From: Seiridium cupressi | Taxonomy: Eukaryota; Ascomycota; Sordariomycetes; Amphisphaeriales; Sporocadaceae | Assembly: GCA_036674765.1 (NCBI GenBank) | Contig: JARVKI010000030.1 | Coordinates: 124,001 to 188,000 of the forward strand | Direction of reading: 5' to 3' | Length of the DNA: 64,000 bases | Part shown: positions 34,493-46,004 of the stretch, piece by piece | How positions within the stretch are numbered: the stretch's first letter is position 1 | Layout of the letters: every line of letters starts with the position of its first letter | Program-made: the position numbers and the translations under genes | The notes under the pieces: model-generated | Database searches by the model: none | What the model was told of the DNA's origin: nothing | What the model saw: only the letters and a program-made list of their open reading frames with translations

Positions 34493-36149
34493 ATGCCTTC
34501 ACTTGAGCTCACTGCGGAGCAGAAAGCCCATGCCGACGAAACCCGACAGCCGGAACTCTGGGGCTGGCTGATTTGCTTCATTGTCATCTGCAACATCTTC
34601 GTCATTGGCAGGCTATGGGGAACGTGGATATCAGTTTCGAATCGTTCGCGCGTCATTGCCGAAGACATATTCATCGCCTTGAGTGGAGTGAGTAGTACAT
34701 TCCCGGGGGTTTTCTTCATTCTAGGGACTTATGCAGTCACCAGGTGCTCCTCAATGTCATCATCGCCAACTTGATGTTAGCGACGCGTTACGGACTTGGC
34801 CTGCATAATTATGCCGTCAACGCGAAAGATGACAACTATCCATCGAACTTGTCGAAAACATTCATGGTAAGTTGCATCGGGCACATAGACAGCCCTCGAG
34901 GTTATTGTTCGATTCTGAGTATGGGCTGATACTACGCTTGTGGAAAGCATGTCTGGATTACCATGGTTCTCATGAGTAGCTTCTTCGTGTGCATCAAGAT
35001 GACGCTACTCCTCTTCTATAGACGGCTATTCATACTTTCGTCGACAGGCATGCGCTTCTTTTGGTGGGCAAACCTGGTGTACATTCTACTATGGTTCTTC
35101 GGCGGAACCTGTTTCTACCTGTTTCAGTGTAAGCCAGTACAGTGGTATTTTCTTCAATACTTTGCCCGTGCTGGCAAGCCCGTACCGGGAAACATGACTG
35201 GCCAATGCGATGCTACGACTGTCCTCCATGTTTCTATGCCGATGATTTTCAGCCTCATTTCCGATGTCTCTCTACTAGCTCTGCCGATTTGGGCTATATG
35301 GAATCTAAGACTGGAAAAGAGAAAGAGGATGGGGTTGATAGCTGTCTTTGGCATCGGTCTTGTCGCTTGTCTGCTGGAACTAGCGCGCATTCTAGCACTC
35401 ATCATTGACACAGATGATAAACTGGATCCCAGTTGTGAGTCGTTGTCCCACCATCTCAGGAATTTCCGAAGGATCCTTTCTGTTGCTTCCTCAATCATGA
35501 TCTCTTGGTTTTCTGACACCTGTCGCATACAGATGGCGTTGCCGTGTTCCTGATCCTCACAGCGGCCGAGGAGACCACAGCAGTCGTGTGCGCGTGTCTG
35601 CCCGTTATCGGACCCCAGTTGTACAAGTACACCAAGTCATTCCGGCGCAGGAATCGAACCAGCCACTCCTATGTGAAGAGCGCAGTGCCATCGAGCTTGG
35701 ACGTGACAAGCGGGGGTAAGTCCGGTAGCCGGAACTGGCGGAGTAAACACAGTTTCCGGCGCGTCTTCAGCGTAAATCATATTCCGACGACGATGGGCGC
35801 TGGGTTGACGAGGCTCGATGGCACGGAGGTCGGCGATCACATTCACCTGACTAGTATAGAGGCGAGCCGGCCGATGTCGAGCCCGAATCACAGCGACGGC
35901 GGTCTTGAGCCGTCGAGAACCCGCGAAGATGACGTCGAGAGGGGAGGGTTTCGTTCGCAGAGAACTCCTAGCGATACAAAGGGAACGCGGAGAGCGGAAC
36001 CCCCGGCATCAAACACGATCCATGTACGTACGGATGTCGAAGTGGAAGTAGGCCAGAGGACCGGGAGTCATCGCAGCCCAAGGCGTTTATCTTTACAAGC
36101 CCTCTCCTCACCAGAATACCCAAAGGTTCGAGCCTACCATGAGATATAG
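34493..36149 (+). CDS. Fungal rhodopsin-domain integral membrane protein
   Basis: Predicted 473-aa protein with seven membrane segments at about 22-43, 55-80, 108-130, 141-166, 197-225, 234-257 and 270-291, then a basic, Ser/Arg-rich cytosolic tail of about 175 residues. Exons 34493-34687, 34744-34866, 34948-35434 and 35533-36149 join in frame. Family marks are the CKPVQWYF block, DVSLLALPIWAIWNLRLEKR and GIGLVACLLELARI. Such proteins are very common in Pezizomycotina and are relatives of Pth11-like receptors, but this one lacks an N-terminal CFEM domain. A sensing role is assumed for the family; no ligand is known. Intact as read. It is followed by the divergent context of a ribosomal protein gene, so no pathway link is evident. 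Confidence 0.85.
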
Positions 36150-36959
36150 ATCCCACAACACTTGATCAATAAGACATGATAAACAATGAGGGAACGAAAT
36201 ACGCAGCTGGTGATAGGGCGAGATGAGCTGAGCAGTCAGCTTTGGTCAGCTCTGCTGTCCAAGAGCTGGCGATGCCTGGTCTCTAGCGCGATCAGAGATT
36301 CATAAGCCCAAGCAATAGCCTAACAGCTGGATAAAACCGTAGCAGTCGTATGCCTCCACACCCACCTAGCGGTTTGATTCGCCGACTTAGCCGGTTATTA
36401 ATGGTCTGTAGATCCTCTCCACTGACTTGGTTGGAGCGCTCGTATGGCTGGCAATGCGCTTCTAAGCTTTGTGGCTGAATAATCTCGTCATAGAAACAAG
36501 CAGTTATACCTGTAGATCACGCGCCTGCATTGCATACATTATAGTGATAAGTTGGACTTATAGAGTATATCATATATCCTAGTGCGGAAGGTACTTTCTC
36601 CCTTCGAACCGACCCGTTGTTTAATATAAGCTCATGTTGACAGCAGCCTGGGCATGCCTCGAGTTATTCTGGCTGAATGCTTTTCCCCGCCATAGTGGGA
36701 TAGGCGATAAAAGCAACCATCCAGGATGATAGCTCTTATCGATAACAACAGATACCCACTCACTGCCCGTGTTATGGACGCACAGCGGGCCACTTTCAGG
36801 GCAATTCAAGCAAAATCCCCCCACACCTGTTTGCCAACTCGGGCAACTGCAGCCAGCAATTTGCCAACTCAACCTCACAACGCACATCAAGAACCACCCT
36901 ACCGTACGTTGATACTCTATCTACGACCTGCCATTTTCACTTACCAAGCATAGGCAATC
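36150..36959. other. Intergenic; promoter of eL14 gene
   Basis: About 800 nt without a gene. The last 200 nt, with CA-rich sequence and GCAACTGCAGCCAGC, is presumably the core promoter and leader of the ribosomal protein gene. Confidence 0.4.
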
Positions 36960-37504
36960 ATGAGTGCCGCTGTTGAAGGACTAAAGTGGCGCAACGTTGA
37001 GGTTGGACGTGTTGTCCTCCTGCAAGGCGACCACGCCCAAGCCGGCCAAGTCGCCGTCATTGTTGGTGAGCATTGATCTGTGTTTGTTGCATGGCACACG
37101 GGCTAACGCAGACAGAAATCGTTGACCACAAGAGAGTGGGTTCACCCGCCGACAGCATCCCGAATCCCGGCAATTGACAATATCTCTAGTTCCTCGTCGA
37201 CGGCCCCGCTGCTTCTGCCGAGCTCGCGGTCCCCCGACAAGTCGTCGCTGCCTCCGATGTTCTGCTGACCGATATCACCATCGAGAACCTGCCCCGCGCT
37301 GCCCGAACCGGCACCGTCCGCGCCGCCTGGGAAAAGTCAGAGGTCGATGCGAAGTGGAAGAACACCTCGTGGGCCAAGAAGATGGAGCAGTCCCGGAAAC
37401 GAAAAGCTCTGACCGACTTCGACCGCTTCAAGGTCCTACGCCTCAAGAAGCAGCGTCGCTTCGAGGAGCGCAAGGCTCTGTTGCAGGTCCGCGCTTCTGC
37501 CTAG
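36960..37504 (+). CDS. rpl14: 60S ribosomal protein eL14
   Basis: A 146-aa component of the large ribosomal subunit. Exons 36960-37065, 37116-37135 (a 20-nt micro-exon coding for IVDHKR) and 37190-37504 join in frame. The N-terminus WRNVEVGRVVLL and the block FLVDGP, then the coiled basic C-terminus WAKKMEQSRKRKALTDFDRF with RLKKQRRFEERKAL, are diagnostic of eL14. Intron positions near the start are typical of fungal ribosomal protein genes. Length is normal and there is no disruption. This is a housekeeping gene and marks a conserved island among relics. Confidence 0.93.
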
Positions 37505-38722
37505 AGGTATCGAGTCGAACCACCTGGCAGCACGGCTCTGGCTCAGATTCGAGCGAACCCGCCTAAGACATCCATCCGTGAATCCCCTAGCACGGCTGAC
37601 CAGTCGAGCTCTTGGCACTATACTTGCGATTAGGAACCTCCGAGCAGCGTGTTTAGCTTGCACGGCAGTCCGTTTTGGTCTATCGATCCTACCGCTGATT
37701 TCACGGGGAGAAGGTGCGGCAGGCTTGATCCATAGCGAGTAGTTCGTGTCAAATCCATAAAGGTCACTCATCCCGGCGTAAGAGCAGTGCTGAGTCTTGG
37801 TGAAAAAAAAAAAAAACGCAAGAGATTAGGATCACCAGACCAATTACGTTCGCGCCACTAGAGAGCCATTGCTCAAGTCTTGCTGGACAACACAAAGTGG
37901 CGGATCATGTCGCAGCGATCTCCCAGAACGTTGACGATAATTTATGCACTTATGGACCGCAGCCGACAAGCATGGTATCAGAGCTGCTGGTCGTCCTGGC
38001 CTTTCCGGCAAGAGGCGCGAAGAGAACGGCTCATGGTACCGCGGCTCTTATGCCTCTACCCTTACAGTGCTATTGCACCCTGCAAACAGACACATTAATT
38101 GCAATCCTTACTTCTGGGTAAGTGTGGTATGCACAGTAACTACAGCATGCGTGTAATTTGAATAAAGAGATCAGGAGTTTCTGTCTGCCGCATCATAATA
38201 TACTTGAACCCTGCTCACCTTGGTTTTGTTAACATCTATCTGCGCTTATTACACCTCTTCAAAATACCATCTCCAGGACTTAGCATCCGCAAGGCCAGTA
38301 CCCTGACGACGATGAGGGAGAGTGGTCATTCCTCGACCATGATTTCTTACCACTGTGGGCCGGCCGAAATGAGTTCAGCCGATCCAGCTTTAACTAGATT
38401 TGTTGCTCAACCTACAATCTTTTAATCCTCATAAGGTAATATAACGGTCATAAATCCAGGCTCTAGCGACAATGCGTGACCACAACATGTAGCAGGACAT
38501 CCATGCATAGCTTCCTCTCAATTGCTACTAACACATTACGTTTGAATGCAACATTCTTGTCCCTATGAGAAGGTTCAAACTTAGGGGCGTTTGGTTCAGC
38601 ACGAGTGCTACGCACTGTAATGAAGAATATCAAGAAGTATGCGAACTTAAAAGGGGCTGTGCCTAAGCTGTCAAAATGGCCATTGGCAGTCAAGAACCTC
38701 AGTTCAACTTCAACTTCAAGAC
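37505..38722. other. Intergenic
   Basis: 3' region of the eL14 gene, a 14-nt A tract at 37803-37816, then about 900 nt of short frames (37880-38156, 38204-38425) that match nothing I recognise. Confidence 0.4.
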
Positions 38723-39760
38723 ATGACGGTAAACCTTTCGATCCTCCGACTTTCTTGCGCTGCTCTTTGCCCAGCGGCCGGTGTCACTGCCGTTTCGGCG
38801 CCCGCAGGATGCCATAAACTGTCTTCAGGTGTCGACTGCCAACGTTCTGGGAGCGACAGGGAGCGATCTCCGGCGTGCAGAAACAGAACGACATCGCAGT
38901 TTAGGTCCTCTGCCGGACTACCACAATGGCGCGACTTGCGACGCCGATGTACAACAAGCCGCCGCCCGATTCGCAACCTCGTGTGGCGTCCGCATTTCGG
39001 TGAATGCGACCGGCCACAACCAGCTGAGATACAATATCGTTGGCTCGGGGCGGATCGACGACATTTCTTTATTGCAAGGTGCTCGGTTGTCGGCATCTTT
39101 CACCCCAATAGCTGAGGGTGTCCAGAGCCCTGAAATTGATGAAAGTCTAGAAACAATCACCCTGTAGCCTGGCGTTCAACTGACCGTCACTCTCGATACA
39201 GTTCTTGACACGTGTATTCTATCCCTAGTAGGCGGTACCCATGGTCAGTATATTCCATGGTCTTTCCTCTTGCTTTCGTTCCTAACTCGAAACAGCTGGA
39301 GTAGCAGCAGCTGGAGGCTGGGGACAGAATGGCGGCTGTGGTCCCCTGACTATACTGCATAGTTTTGGCGTGGACTAATGGCTCGAGGCCAAATTAGTCG
39401 TACCATATGGCCAGCTGAGAGTAACTGACGAAGTCTCAAATTCCGATCTCTTATGGGCCGTCAGAGGTGAAGGTGGAGGTACTTTCGGTATTGTCGTGGA
39501 AGCCACCTGGAACTTCATCCCAAGACACCGGTCCTTGGTTACCATTGGTACATTAACTCCACCCTAACGTCCAATGTAGCAGACGCTACAGACAGTCGAA
39601 TATCTATAAGCGAAGCAATGGCGTATTGGTTCTTACAGATACCAAACGTTCATAAGAAAGGCATTTCGGCTTATTTCTACGTATTTCCTGATAATATCAG
39701 CTACCACGCTATCTATAGGGGCGAGCATACCAACGTACAAAATACGAACTCAATATGAGG
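38723..39760 (+). pseudogene. FAD-linked (berberine-bridge-like) oxidase relic
   Basis: A secreted FAD-dependent oxidase of the BBE/PCMH type in several broken frames. A signal-peptide-like start (MTVNLSILRLSCAALC) precedes, in another frame, CDADVQQAAARFATSCGVRI with ATGHN (the FAD-binding fold). Further on, AAAGGWGQNGGCGPLT, LHSFGVD, a stop, then VPYGQLRVTDEVSNSDLLWA and VRGEGGGTFGIVVEATW give the flavin-binding core in the right order. A later block ISEAMAYWFLQIPN fits the substrate domain. Stops and frame changes are scattered, and the C-terminus ends near 39.76 kb, so it is a pseudogene. Such oxidases act in secondary metabolism or sugar oxidation. Confidence 0.8.
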
Positions 39761-40119
39761 ACCAATTCTTATGAAGATGTAGTCATTCCCTAGTATAACT
39801 CCCTTCCAGACCAAGCACTTCCTGTTATAAGGGTGCAAGGACTCTTCAGCATGGCCGACGGGCGGCCAGAGCGCGTGGGTGCACCTACGAACCACGGAAT
39901 TATTTTGTTCGATAGCCATTTATTGAATTCGTCTCACATATAAAGCTTAGACCTTATATGCTCTCTGCGAGTTAGCGGGAGGAACTACGGCTTCCTGATG
40001 TCGGGCAAGACTTAAAGGTGTCACCAGCTGCCAAAGCTAACGGAACGGCGAAACGAATGGTGCTTCGAACCATTTCAGGAACTTTCAGTCCAGAAGGGGG
40101 AACTGCAAAATGTGCATCA
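39761..40119. other. Spacer between two converging relics
   Basis: About 360 nt with no clear similarity. It may include the lost C-termini of both the oxidase relic (plus strand) and the hydrolase relic (minus strand). Confidence 0.35.
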
Positions 40120-40670
40120 ATCAAGGGTTAATTGCCCCTGACGGTGGCCGGGTCTGCACAAAGCTTCAAGGTCTACATTCCGCACCAGCAGAAGGCCGCG
40201 ATGCCCAGCTTTTTGTTGCGCCAAGAAGTCGACTTGTGCCGCGCGAGTGTAGCCCAGCACGCGCTGGGAACACGTCCCTGGTGCGTATTACGAATGGGAT
40301 GAAAATCCCATCATGCGCATGATGGTCCCAATGCGCTTTAGGTGGGCCCAGTTGTTCTACCAGGCCACGGGATCCGGGACTATATTCATGAGCTCCAGCG
40401 AGTTGACCGGGACTCCACCGCCCAGGATGATATCCGGGATGAGTACGCGACAGCCCGTGGAAGTGGCGTATATGCATCGACGAGCAGCTTACTGTTCGCG
40501 AGGTTGAAATCGAATGCGTCCGTGAAGAAGATGATCGTGGCCTTGGAAATCTGTGGTGAAGCCTAGCCAGCGATATACGTCCACATACCATAGAGTGTGG
40601 TGATCTCTCCGGTGGGTTCTACCGACCAGGCGGAGCCGGCGAAGCCGGCGAAGCAATCGGGACACGACAT
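40120..40670 (-). pseudogene. Second dienelactone-hydrolase relic
   Basis: From an ATG at 40670 the frame reads MSCPDCFAG and then GEITTLYGMWTYIAG to an in-frame TAG. It resumes with FFTDAFDFNLANSKLL and, after a 2-nt shift, STGCRVLIPDIILGGGVPVN and SLELMNIVPDPVAW. Near 40160 a block with FCWCGM, a stop and KLCADPATVRGN marks the nucleophile elbow. These are the landmarks, in order, of a dienelactone hydrolase distinct from the one at 1.1-2.0 kb. Two stops and at least one frameshift break it, and the part with the catalytic Asp and His is missing. It lies tail-to-tail with the FAD-oxidase relic. Confidence 0.8.
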
Positions 40671-41587
40671 TGTCTACCTACGATTAGTTTGTCCGAATTT
40701 ACAGCTCGGTCTCGGAAAGGCCAGTAATTGGGTGCTGCCATGCTCTTTGCTAAACCAGCTTCTCTTGGCGATCGCTACCCCTGTGGATCTGACCTGCAAC
40801 GGCAGCGGCAGCAACGTGTTTGGCGCGGTGATGCGCTAGGACTTCCAGATATGTTGTCGTTGATGCACTCACTATTCACTCATAAATGTACGCACAAGTT
40901 CAGCCTCGTTCATAGGTAAAATGATAACATGAAAATCAAATTAAGGGGCCTATGAACCAAATTTAAGCAGATAATTCGCACTTGCACGTGTACGAAGGAG
41001 AAGTGATGCATCAAGTCGACTGAGCTATAGAAGCAGATCCTGTTGCCTTCAATATTCGCAGTCTATCTCGCGAAGGTGCTATGGACTCGTATAATACCTC
41101 CAGACTGCCTGAGCCAGTGAAAAGGGGGTCTCGAGCCAGAACGGGTGGTTCTTTGGTGATACGTATGCTTCCTCTTCCTACTCCATTGCCTTCCCCGATG
41201 TCGGTACGCATCAAACCGCTACTCCAGGAGCAGCACATCGATGACTTCGACTGGCCGTGTTCACACGCCGCTTCCAATGTCTCCTCGACTTGGGGCGAGC
41301 AAGTCATCTACACCACAAACCGGCAGAAACACTCAGGTCGCGTCGTGGATCCGGGTTTCCTGGTGAGTAAAATACCGTTATGTGGCCGTTGTACCACCGA
41401 AATTGAGGTATCGAATATAGTTGTTAAGGGCTCTTTACTAGAGTAGCAATTGTCTGTATTTAACCCACGACTTCTCCCCCACAGCGTAAAGTAATATTAT
41501 TAGATCCGTGCTATGGGCCTTTAAAGCTCAAACCGACAATAGTCATAATCACAACAACAGTAATTATGAGTGCTTTAACATATATCC
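40671..41587. other. Intergenic
   Basis: Only short frames. The 121-codon frame at 41081-41446 (plus) shows no family motif and is not called. Confidence 0.4.
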
Positions 41588-42266
41588 TTGTCTCCCACTG
41601 ACTATTTGCTCCGCTCCGCTGCGACTTCCGGCCCCACCCGTTCCCTTCAACTCTATATCAATAGCAATTGTTCCCATCCGAAATGTGACGTGATGCCACT
41701 GCCATCAGGCCAATGCCTAGAAATTGGGATGGCAGTTGCCATCATGGCTACCGAAATCCCTGACTGCGGTGATAGTGCTGCTACCCTCATCATATCGGAC
41801 TTGAACCACTGTCAAAAAGCCTCAATTTGGCCCGTACCAAGTACTTCATCTACCGGTCAATGCCTTACACTCTGTTGAGGGCTGAGTCTTAGCTCCGCTG
41901 CCTTCGTTTGTCAGTCTGGTAATCACTCCCAAGCATCGTCCGCAACCTATATACCTACCAGCACCATTGCGTCTGTAGGAAAACCTAATCCCGTCTCATC
42001 CGACGGACAAATTATCATACCAACGCAGCAACAAACGGTAGCTGGGCCGCATCTGACCAAGCTCTCGGGTGGCTCTGTAGGTGTGGACAACCAAAACGGA
42101 TCGAACGAGAGCGGTACCTATCGCCGGATTAGCCATTGCCTTGCTAGGTGTTTGTTACGCACGAAAAGCTGTCATATTCCAGAAGCTTAGGTGGACGCCA
42201 GCGGACCAAGATGGATCTCCACCACCACCTCATGAGATTATACCAGAACAGAGAAAACAAAGTTAA
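41588..42266 (+). pseudogene. Relic of a Cys- and Ser/Thr-rich single-TM surface protein
   Basis: The first part (41588-41878) encodes a Cys-containing ectodomain-like stretch with CDVMPLPSGQCLEIG, IPDCGDSAATLIISD and TGQCLTLC before a stop. After it, in another frame, comes a Ser/Thr/Gln-rich stalk (SATYIPTSTIASVG, IIIPTQQQTVAG). Then, in yet another frame, a short hydrophobic stretch (IAGLAIALLGVCYARK) and a charged tail appear. This order matches fungal wall- or membrane-anchored surface proteins of unknown function. The two frame changes and the stop make it a relic. I do not recognise the exact family. Confidence 0.45.
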
Positions 42267-43616
42267 GAAAGAAATTGCAAACCTTCCCATTAATGGCTAC
42301 TAAAGTTTCTGTAAAACAATTTGGTAGATGTCTATTAGCTTTCCTTTGGGCCGCCCGGATGTTATCACCGGTTTTTAAACTGATGTGGCCCACGGTCTGA
42401 TGCGTTTACCCTTTGTTTCCGCCCCGTGTTACTCGAAGGCTGTATTCTACTTTCTTCTTTAAGCTCTAAGCTTTTAATATGTAACCGGGTGGCTTTTCAA
42501 GGGCCGAAAATAATTTTAAATAAAATTGTTTATTTTAAGTTTTGAATGTTAGACTTTAAGAAGTATAGGAGGTAATTCGGAAGAAGTTAAACAAGTCTCA
42601 CGTATGAAGAATATGTACCATTATGGTGCAATGGTTTTTTTTTTCTTTGCTGGCTATTGATTTGAATATAACGTTGCACGAATTCTTATCCTCTAATTAG
42701 CACAATATCTTACCGACTCGTTGCAAGTCTATTCCTATCATATCATTTGTGATAGTTAATATCTTAATCGAGTAGGTTAATTCAACAGTGCTTCTTAGAT
42801 GATTAGAAGTGTTTCGTTTGAGGCAGTAGCTCAAAAAGACATGCTGTGCCCCTACCGCAGAATTCATGCACAGACAAGAAAAAAATGAAAACAAGCCGCC
42901 CAGGTGTGGGGTAGTGATTCCAATATCTGGACCCATTTCAAGTGTGGACTACGTCGCATCAGTACTGCACCTGCAAAGAGCACTTCGAGTTTGCCTCATG
43001 AGTCAGGACGCCGATAGAATCCTACGTTGAGGCCGTGTCGCGAAATATATGCCATGGGAATACCCAAGACACCAGGACCGGGCTGGCCCCTGTTGGTATA
43101 TCAACCACAAGGATAATGATAAGCCGCTGTCAGCTGTGGTGATCTCCAATCGAGTGGAAACAAGCTTTGCTGCCAAGGAAAACCCTGTGCATAGAAAATT
43201 AGCGATTACTGGAAATGATAATTGTCAATGGATTCAGAAGCCCTACATTTGTTTCTATCTTTCCGCAATAGTAAAATTTGCAAGACAGAAGAACACCCTC
43301 GAGCAGGGAGATACGTTAACGATAAAAATGGCGGTGCCGAGCCGTACAGAATTGTAAAAGCAGAGAGATATTCAATCAAATTCAGAAAGCTAGGTATACA
43401 CTAAGCCAAGGAGAAAGACCTATAGATACTATTGAAGGGTTCTCAAGGCTCGCTCTTGCTTATTCACAGCCTAATTCTACTACGCCACATTCAAGTGCCT
43501 CAGCTCATAAATCATACATTTTGGTAAGTGAGGAGGTATGTACTTTCCTAGCCAAATATTGTGCCCGCAACACAGCGCGTGCCTTACTACACGCATCCGA
43601 AACTCCGTCGCATATA
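42267..43616. other. AT-rich gene-poor stretch
   Basis: Strongly AT-rich around 42450-42800, with homopolymer T runs. Short frames at 43049-43404 match nothing I recognise. Confidence 0.4.
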
Positions 43617-43925
43617 TCAAGGAGTTGTTGCTATCGTAATGCCCAGAAATGAACGGGAATGACTTCTCACCCTCGTCCAGTGGGATATTTCAGCACGTCG
43701 TGTCTGTTGGGATGGAAGCACCCGTATCTTGGCAGAGGCAATCCGCAGATGGGAAGACAACCATAGGTAAACCTCCACGGAATCGCCACGGCCTTGGGAG
43801 CAGTCGGTATCGTCAGAGAACTGTGCCCAGTAGCCAGCCTGTATGACAATAGCATTCGCTGAGGCGGCGAGGATATAGGGACTAGCGCCGCAACGATGAT
43901 GGCAATGGTCCTGGTGATAAACATA
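43617..43925 (-). pseudogene. Possible small secreted protein relic
   Basis: One frame starts with a plausible secretion signal (MFITRTIAIIVAALV). A second frame continues with ANAIVIQAGYWAQFSDDTDC and SQGRGDSVEV, and a third with CLCQDTGASIPTDTTC before a stop. Read together this resembles a Cys-containing small secreted fungal protein broken by frame changes, but I cannot name a family and chance is possible. Confidence 0.35.
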
Positions 43926-44036
43926 CATGTGCCAGGGATTTGGTACGACTTTCGTGGAACAGGTAGAATCCGCAGCCATCTCTAAACTAATGTTCCTCAA
44001 TTTACCATTTCCCTCTTGGACCTGATCCAGGCACAC

Positions 44037-44609
44037 CTTCTGTCTCTACCATAAATATGTGTTTTGCGCATGGTTCTTTCCTGAAAGTTGTTGTTGTTCA
44101 GAGCAATCTTCTCCGAATTCAGCTCAACCTTTAAGAGTTCATGCCCTTCCTTCGAACATATAATGCAATTTAACATAGCTCTGATTATGGGCAGATCTGC
44201 GCCACTACGTTGCCTCATCCCGCGCTACCGACAATTTGTGATGTTTTTATCCATTATATCCTACATAAGCCTCTCCTTTGCGCAATCAGTACCTCAACAC
44301 AATGGACATGCCAGCAGGTCAAGTCTTCATCTATTCCATTTTTATGCACTCGCCGTCCGCGCAGACCTGAAAAATGGCATCTCCAGACTATCATCGACTA
44401 TTCACGTTACTAGATCCATGCATACTTTTCATCACTTTCCGGAACTTCCACCCGAGGTGCGCATTAAAATTTGGCATTTAGCAGCGGAGCGCCAGCGCAT
44501 CATCAAAGGGCGCTTGCGAAACCGCGTGCTTATAGAACTATTACTTGTCGTGTTAATATAAAAAGAAGAGAGAATCACGATGGTTGGGGTCTCAACTGAC
44601 ACGGGGCTC
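44037..44609. other. Intergenic
   Basis: Contains a 157-codon plus-strand frame (44088-44561) whose composition looks random and which has no motif. It includes the 3' flank of the archaemetzincin gene. Confidence 0.4.
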
Positions 44610-46004
44610 TCATCGTATTGATGGTGTGGCTTGAAGAGTTTCCAGACGCGCTCGCGCCCAGGCGCCATACCCTGCAAATAAGCCAACGTGTTTCCACTTG
44701 TTGCAGAGCTTGACTAGAGACTCGTAGCGTTCAGTCACGTAGGCCTCTTTCTGCAATTCACCGCCCGCCCGTAATTCCCCAGCCACTGCATGCGTGATCT
44801 TGCTAAGACATACTGGGCACAAGTAAGGTGGTTGCCGCACGTCTTCCGCCATGCCCGCTGTGCCTTGCATCACACAAGCAAAGTAATTGCAATGGCCGAT
44901 CCCAAAACAGTGGCCAAGCTCGTGAGACACCGTCCGTACGAGGCGAGAGAACCAGAGACCTTGGCTAAATTCAGGGCCTACGCTTGGAATGGCATTCTCG
45001 GCTGCGTCGATCGCGGCCCGAATTGGTGATGACATAGGGGGTAGCCGTGATGACGCCTCGTTCACGATCTCCATATACTCTCCTTTGCAGAGACTATCGA
45101 TGTGAGACTTACAATGAGACAACGGCCACATATGTGCGCGATCAATATCTTCGAATTCATCAAGCAGTGGATGATATCGTGCTGTGGATACAACACAGAC
45201 TCGACTGCCACCATATGCTCTCCCACAACAGAAGTCGTCGTCCTCATCTTCGTAAAGGTCGTGATCTACTAGGAGTATGATTGCATAGGCGTCCTCGGGA
45301 AGCAGTTCAATCGCCGCGTCTAGAATGTCTTCCAGGTTCAACTGCCCCGAGAACAGCCCGTCCGGCGACGGCCTAGCTCGGACGCGCGTACAATTGTTTC
45401 CTCTAGCCAGCCCAACATATCTTTCTTTGCTCCCTGGAGTTTTATGAGACCACGGGACGAATTTCAAGTGTTCTCTGAATGGCTTGACAGTCATCCCGTG
45501 ATAGAACGCAGAAAGGTAATCGATGAAGTCCTCGTCAAGCAGCACTCCGCCATTCTCGGATGCTGTCGCAGTCTTGATCTTACGACGACCATTTGGAAGC
45601 TTTGGCTCAAGCCAGGCCTTCATATGCCGCATCTGCGCGGTGATGTGCGGCACAGCAGCCACGTAGAGGGTCTTCTGCCTCTTGGTCGGCTTGTTGCGGT
45701 GACCCTCCAACAGCCAGGATCGGAAACTCTGACAAGGGTCCTTGGGATCCAGAGCCAGGTGATCACCAGGTAGAACCAAAGGACCCGGAAAGGCGACTGA
45801 GAGCTCTGTGGCAGACCTTGCAATATTGGACACGAGAGTCCTATCCCCAACTCCTTTGGCCACCAACGGATTGCGACCGGATCTGGTCATGGCTGCTAAT
45901 CGCCGATCGGCATCAGGGCGCTGAAAGCCCGCTACACTAGCGTATGCCGAAGTCTCATGTTGCAGTTCGGCGTGAGGACAGCACTTTGACTTGGGCATTG
46001 TCAC
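44610..46004 (-). CDS. Archaemetzincin-family zinc metallopeptidase (AMZ-like)
   Basis: A 464-aa single-exon protein. The metzincin zinc site is HELGHCFGIGHC (His361, Glu362, His365, His371), followed by the archaemetzincin-specific cysteines: C372, C377 and a C-P-V-C pair (C396, C399) that bind a second zinc. The methionine turn is represented by CVMQGTAGM. The N-terminal third is Arg/Lys-rich and not conserved in kind. The middle has the LVDHDLYEDEDDDF and GRAYGGSRVCVVSTARY core that precedes the active site. Archaemetzincins are intracellular peptidases with unclear substrates. All ligands and the general-base glutamate are present, so I expect activity. The start could also be the ATG two codons later. 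Confidence 0.9.
   Translation of the reverse strand: MTMPKSKCCPHAELQHETSAYASVAGFQRPDADRRLAAMTRSGRNPLVAKGVGDRTLVSNIARSATELSVAFPGPLVLPGDHLALDPKDPCQSFRSWLLEGHRNKPTKRQKTLYVAAVPHITAQMRHMKAWLEPKLPNGRRKIKTATASENGGVLLDEDFIDYLSAFYHGMTVKPFREHLKFVPWSHKTPGSKERYVGLARGNNCTRVRARPSPDGLFSGQLNLEDILDAAIELLPEDAYAIILLVDHDLYEDEDDDFCCGRAYGGSRVCVVSTARYHPLLDEFEDIDRAHMWPLSHCKSHIDSLCKGEYMEIVNEASSRLPPMSSPIRAAIDAAENAIPSVGPEFSQGLWFSRLVRTVSHELGHCFGIGHCNYFACVMQGTAGMAEDVRQPPYLCPVCLSKITHAVAGELRAGGELQKEAYVTERYESLVKLCNKWKHVGLFAGYGAWARARLETLQATPSIR

Noticed and set aside
41081..41446. 121-codon plus-strand frame
   Set aside because: No motif and no homologous pattern recognised; likely chance.
44088..44561. 157-codon plus-strand frame
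   Set aside because: Low-information composition without domain marks; ends in the 3' flank of the archaemetzincin gene.
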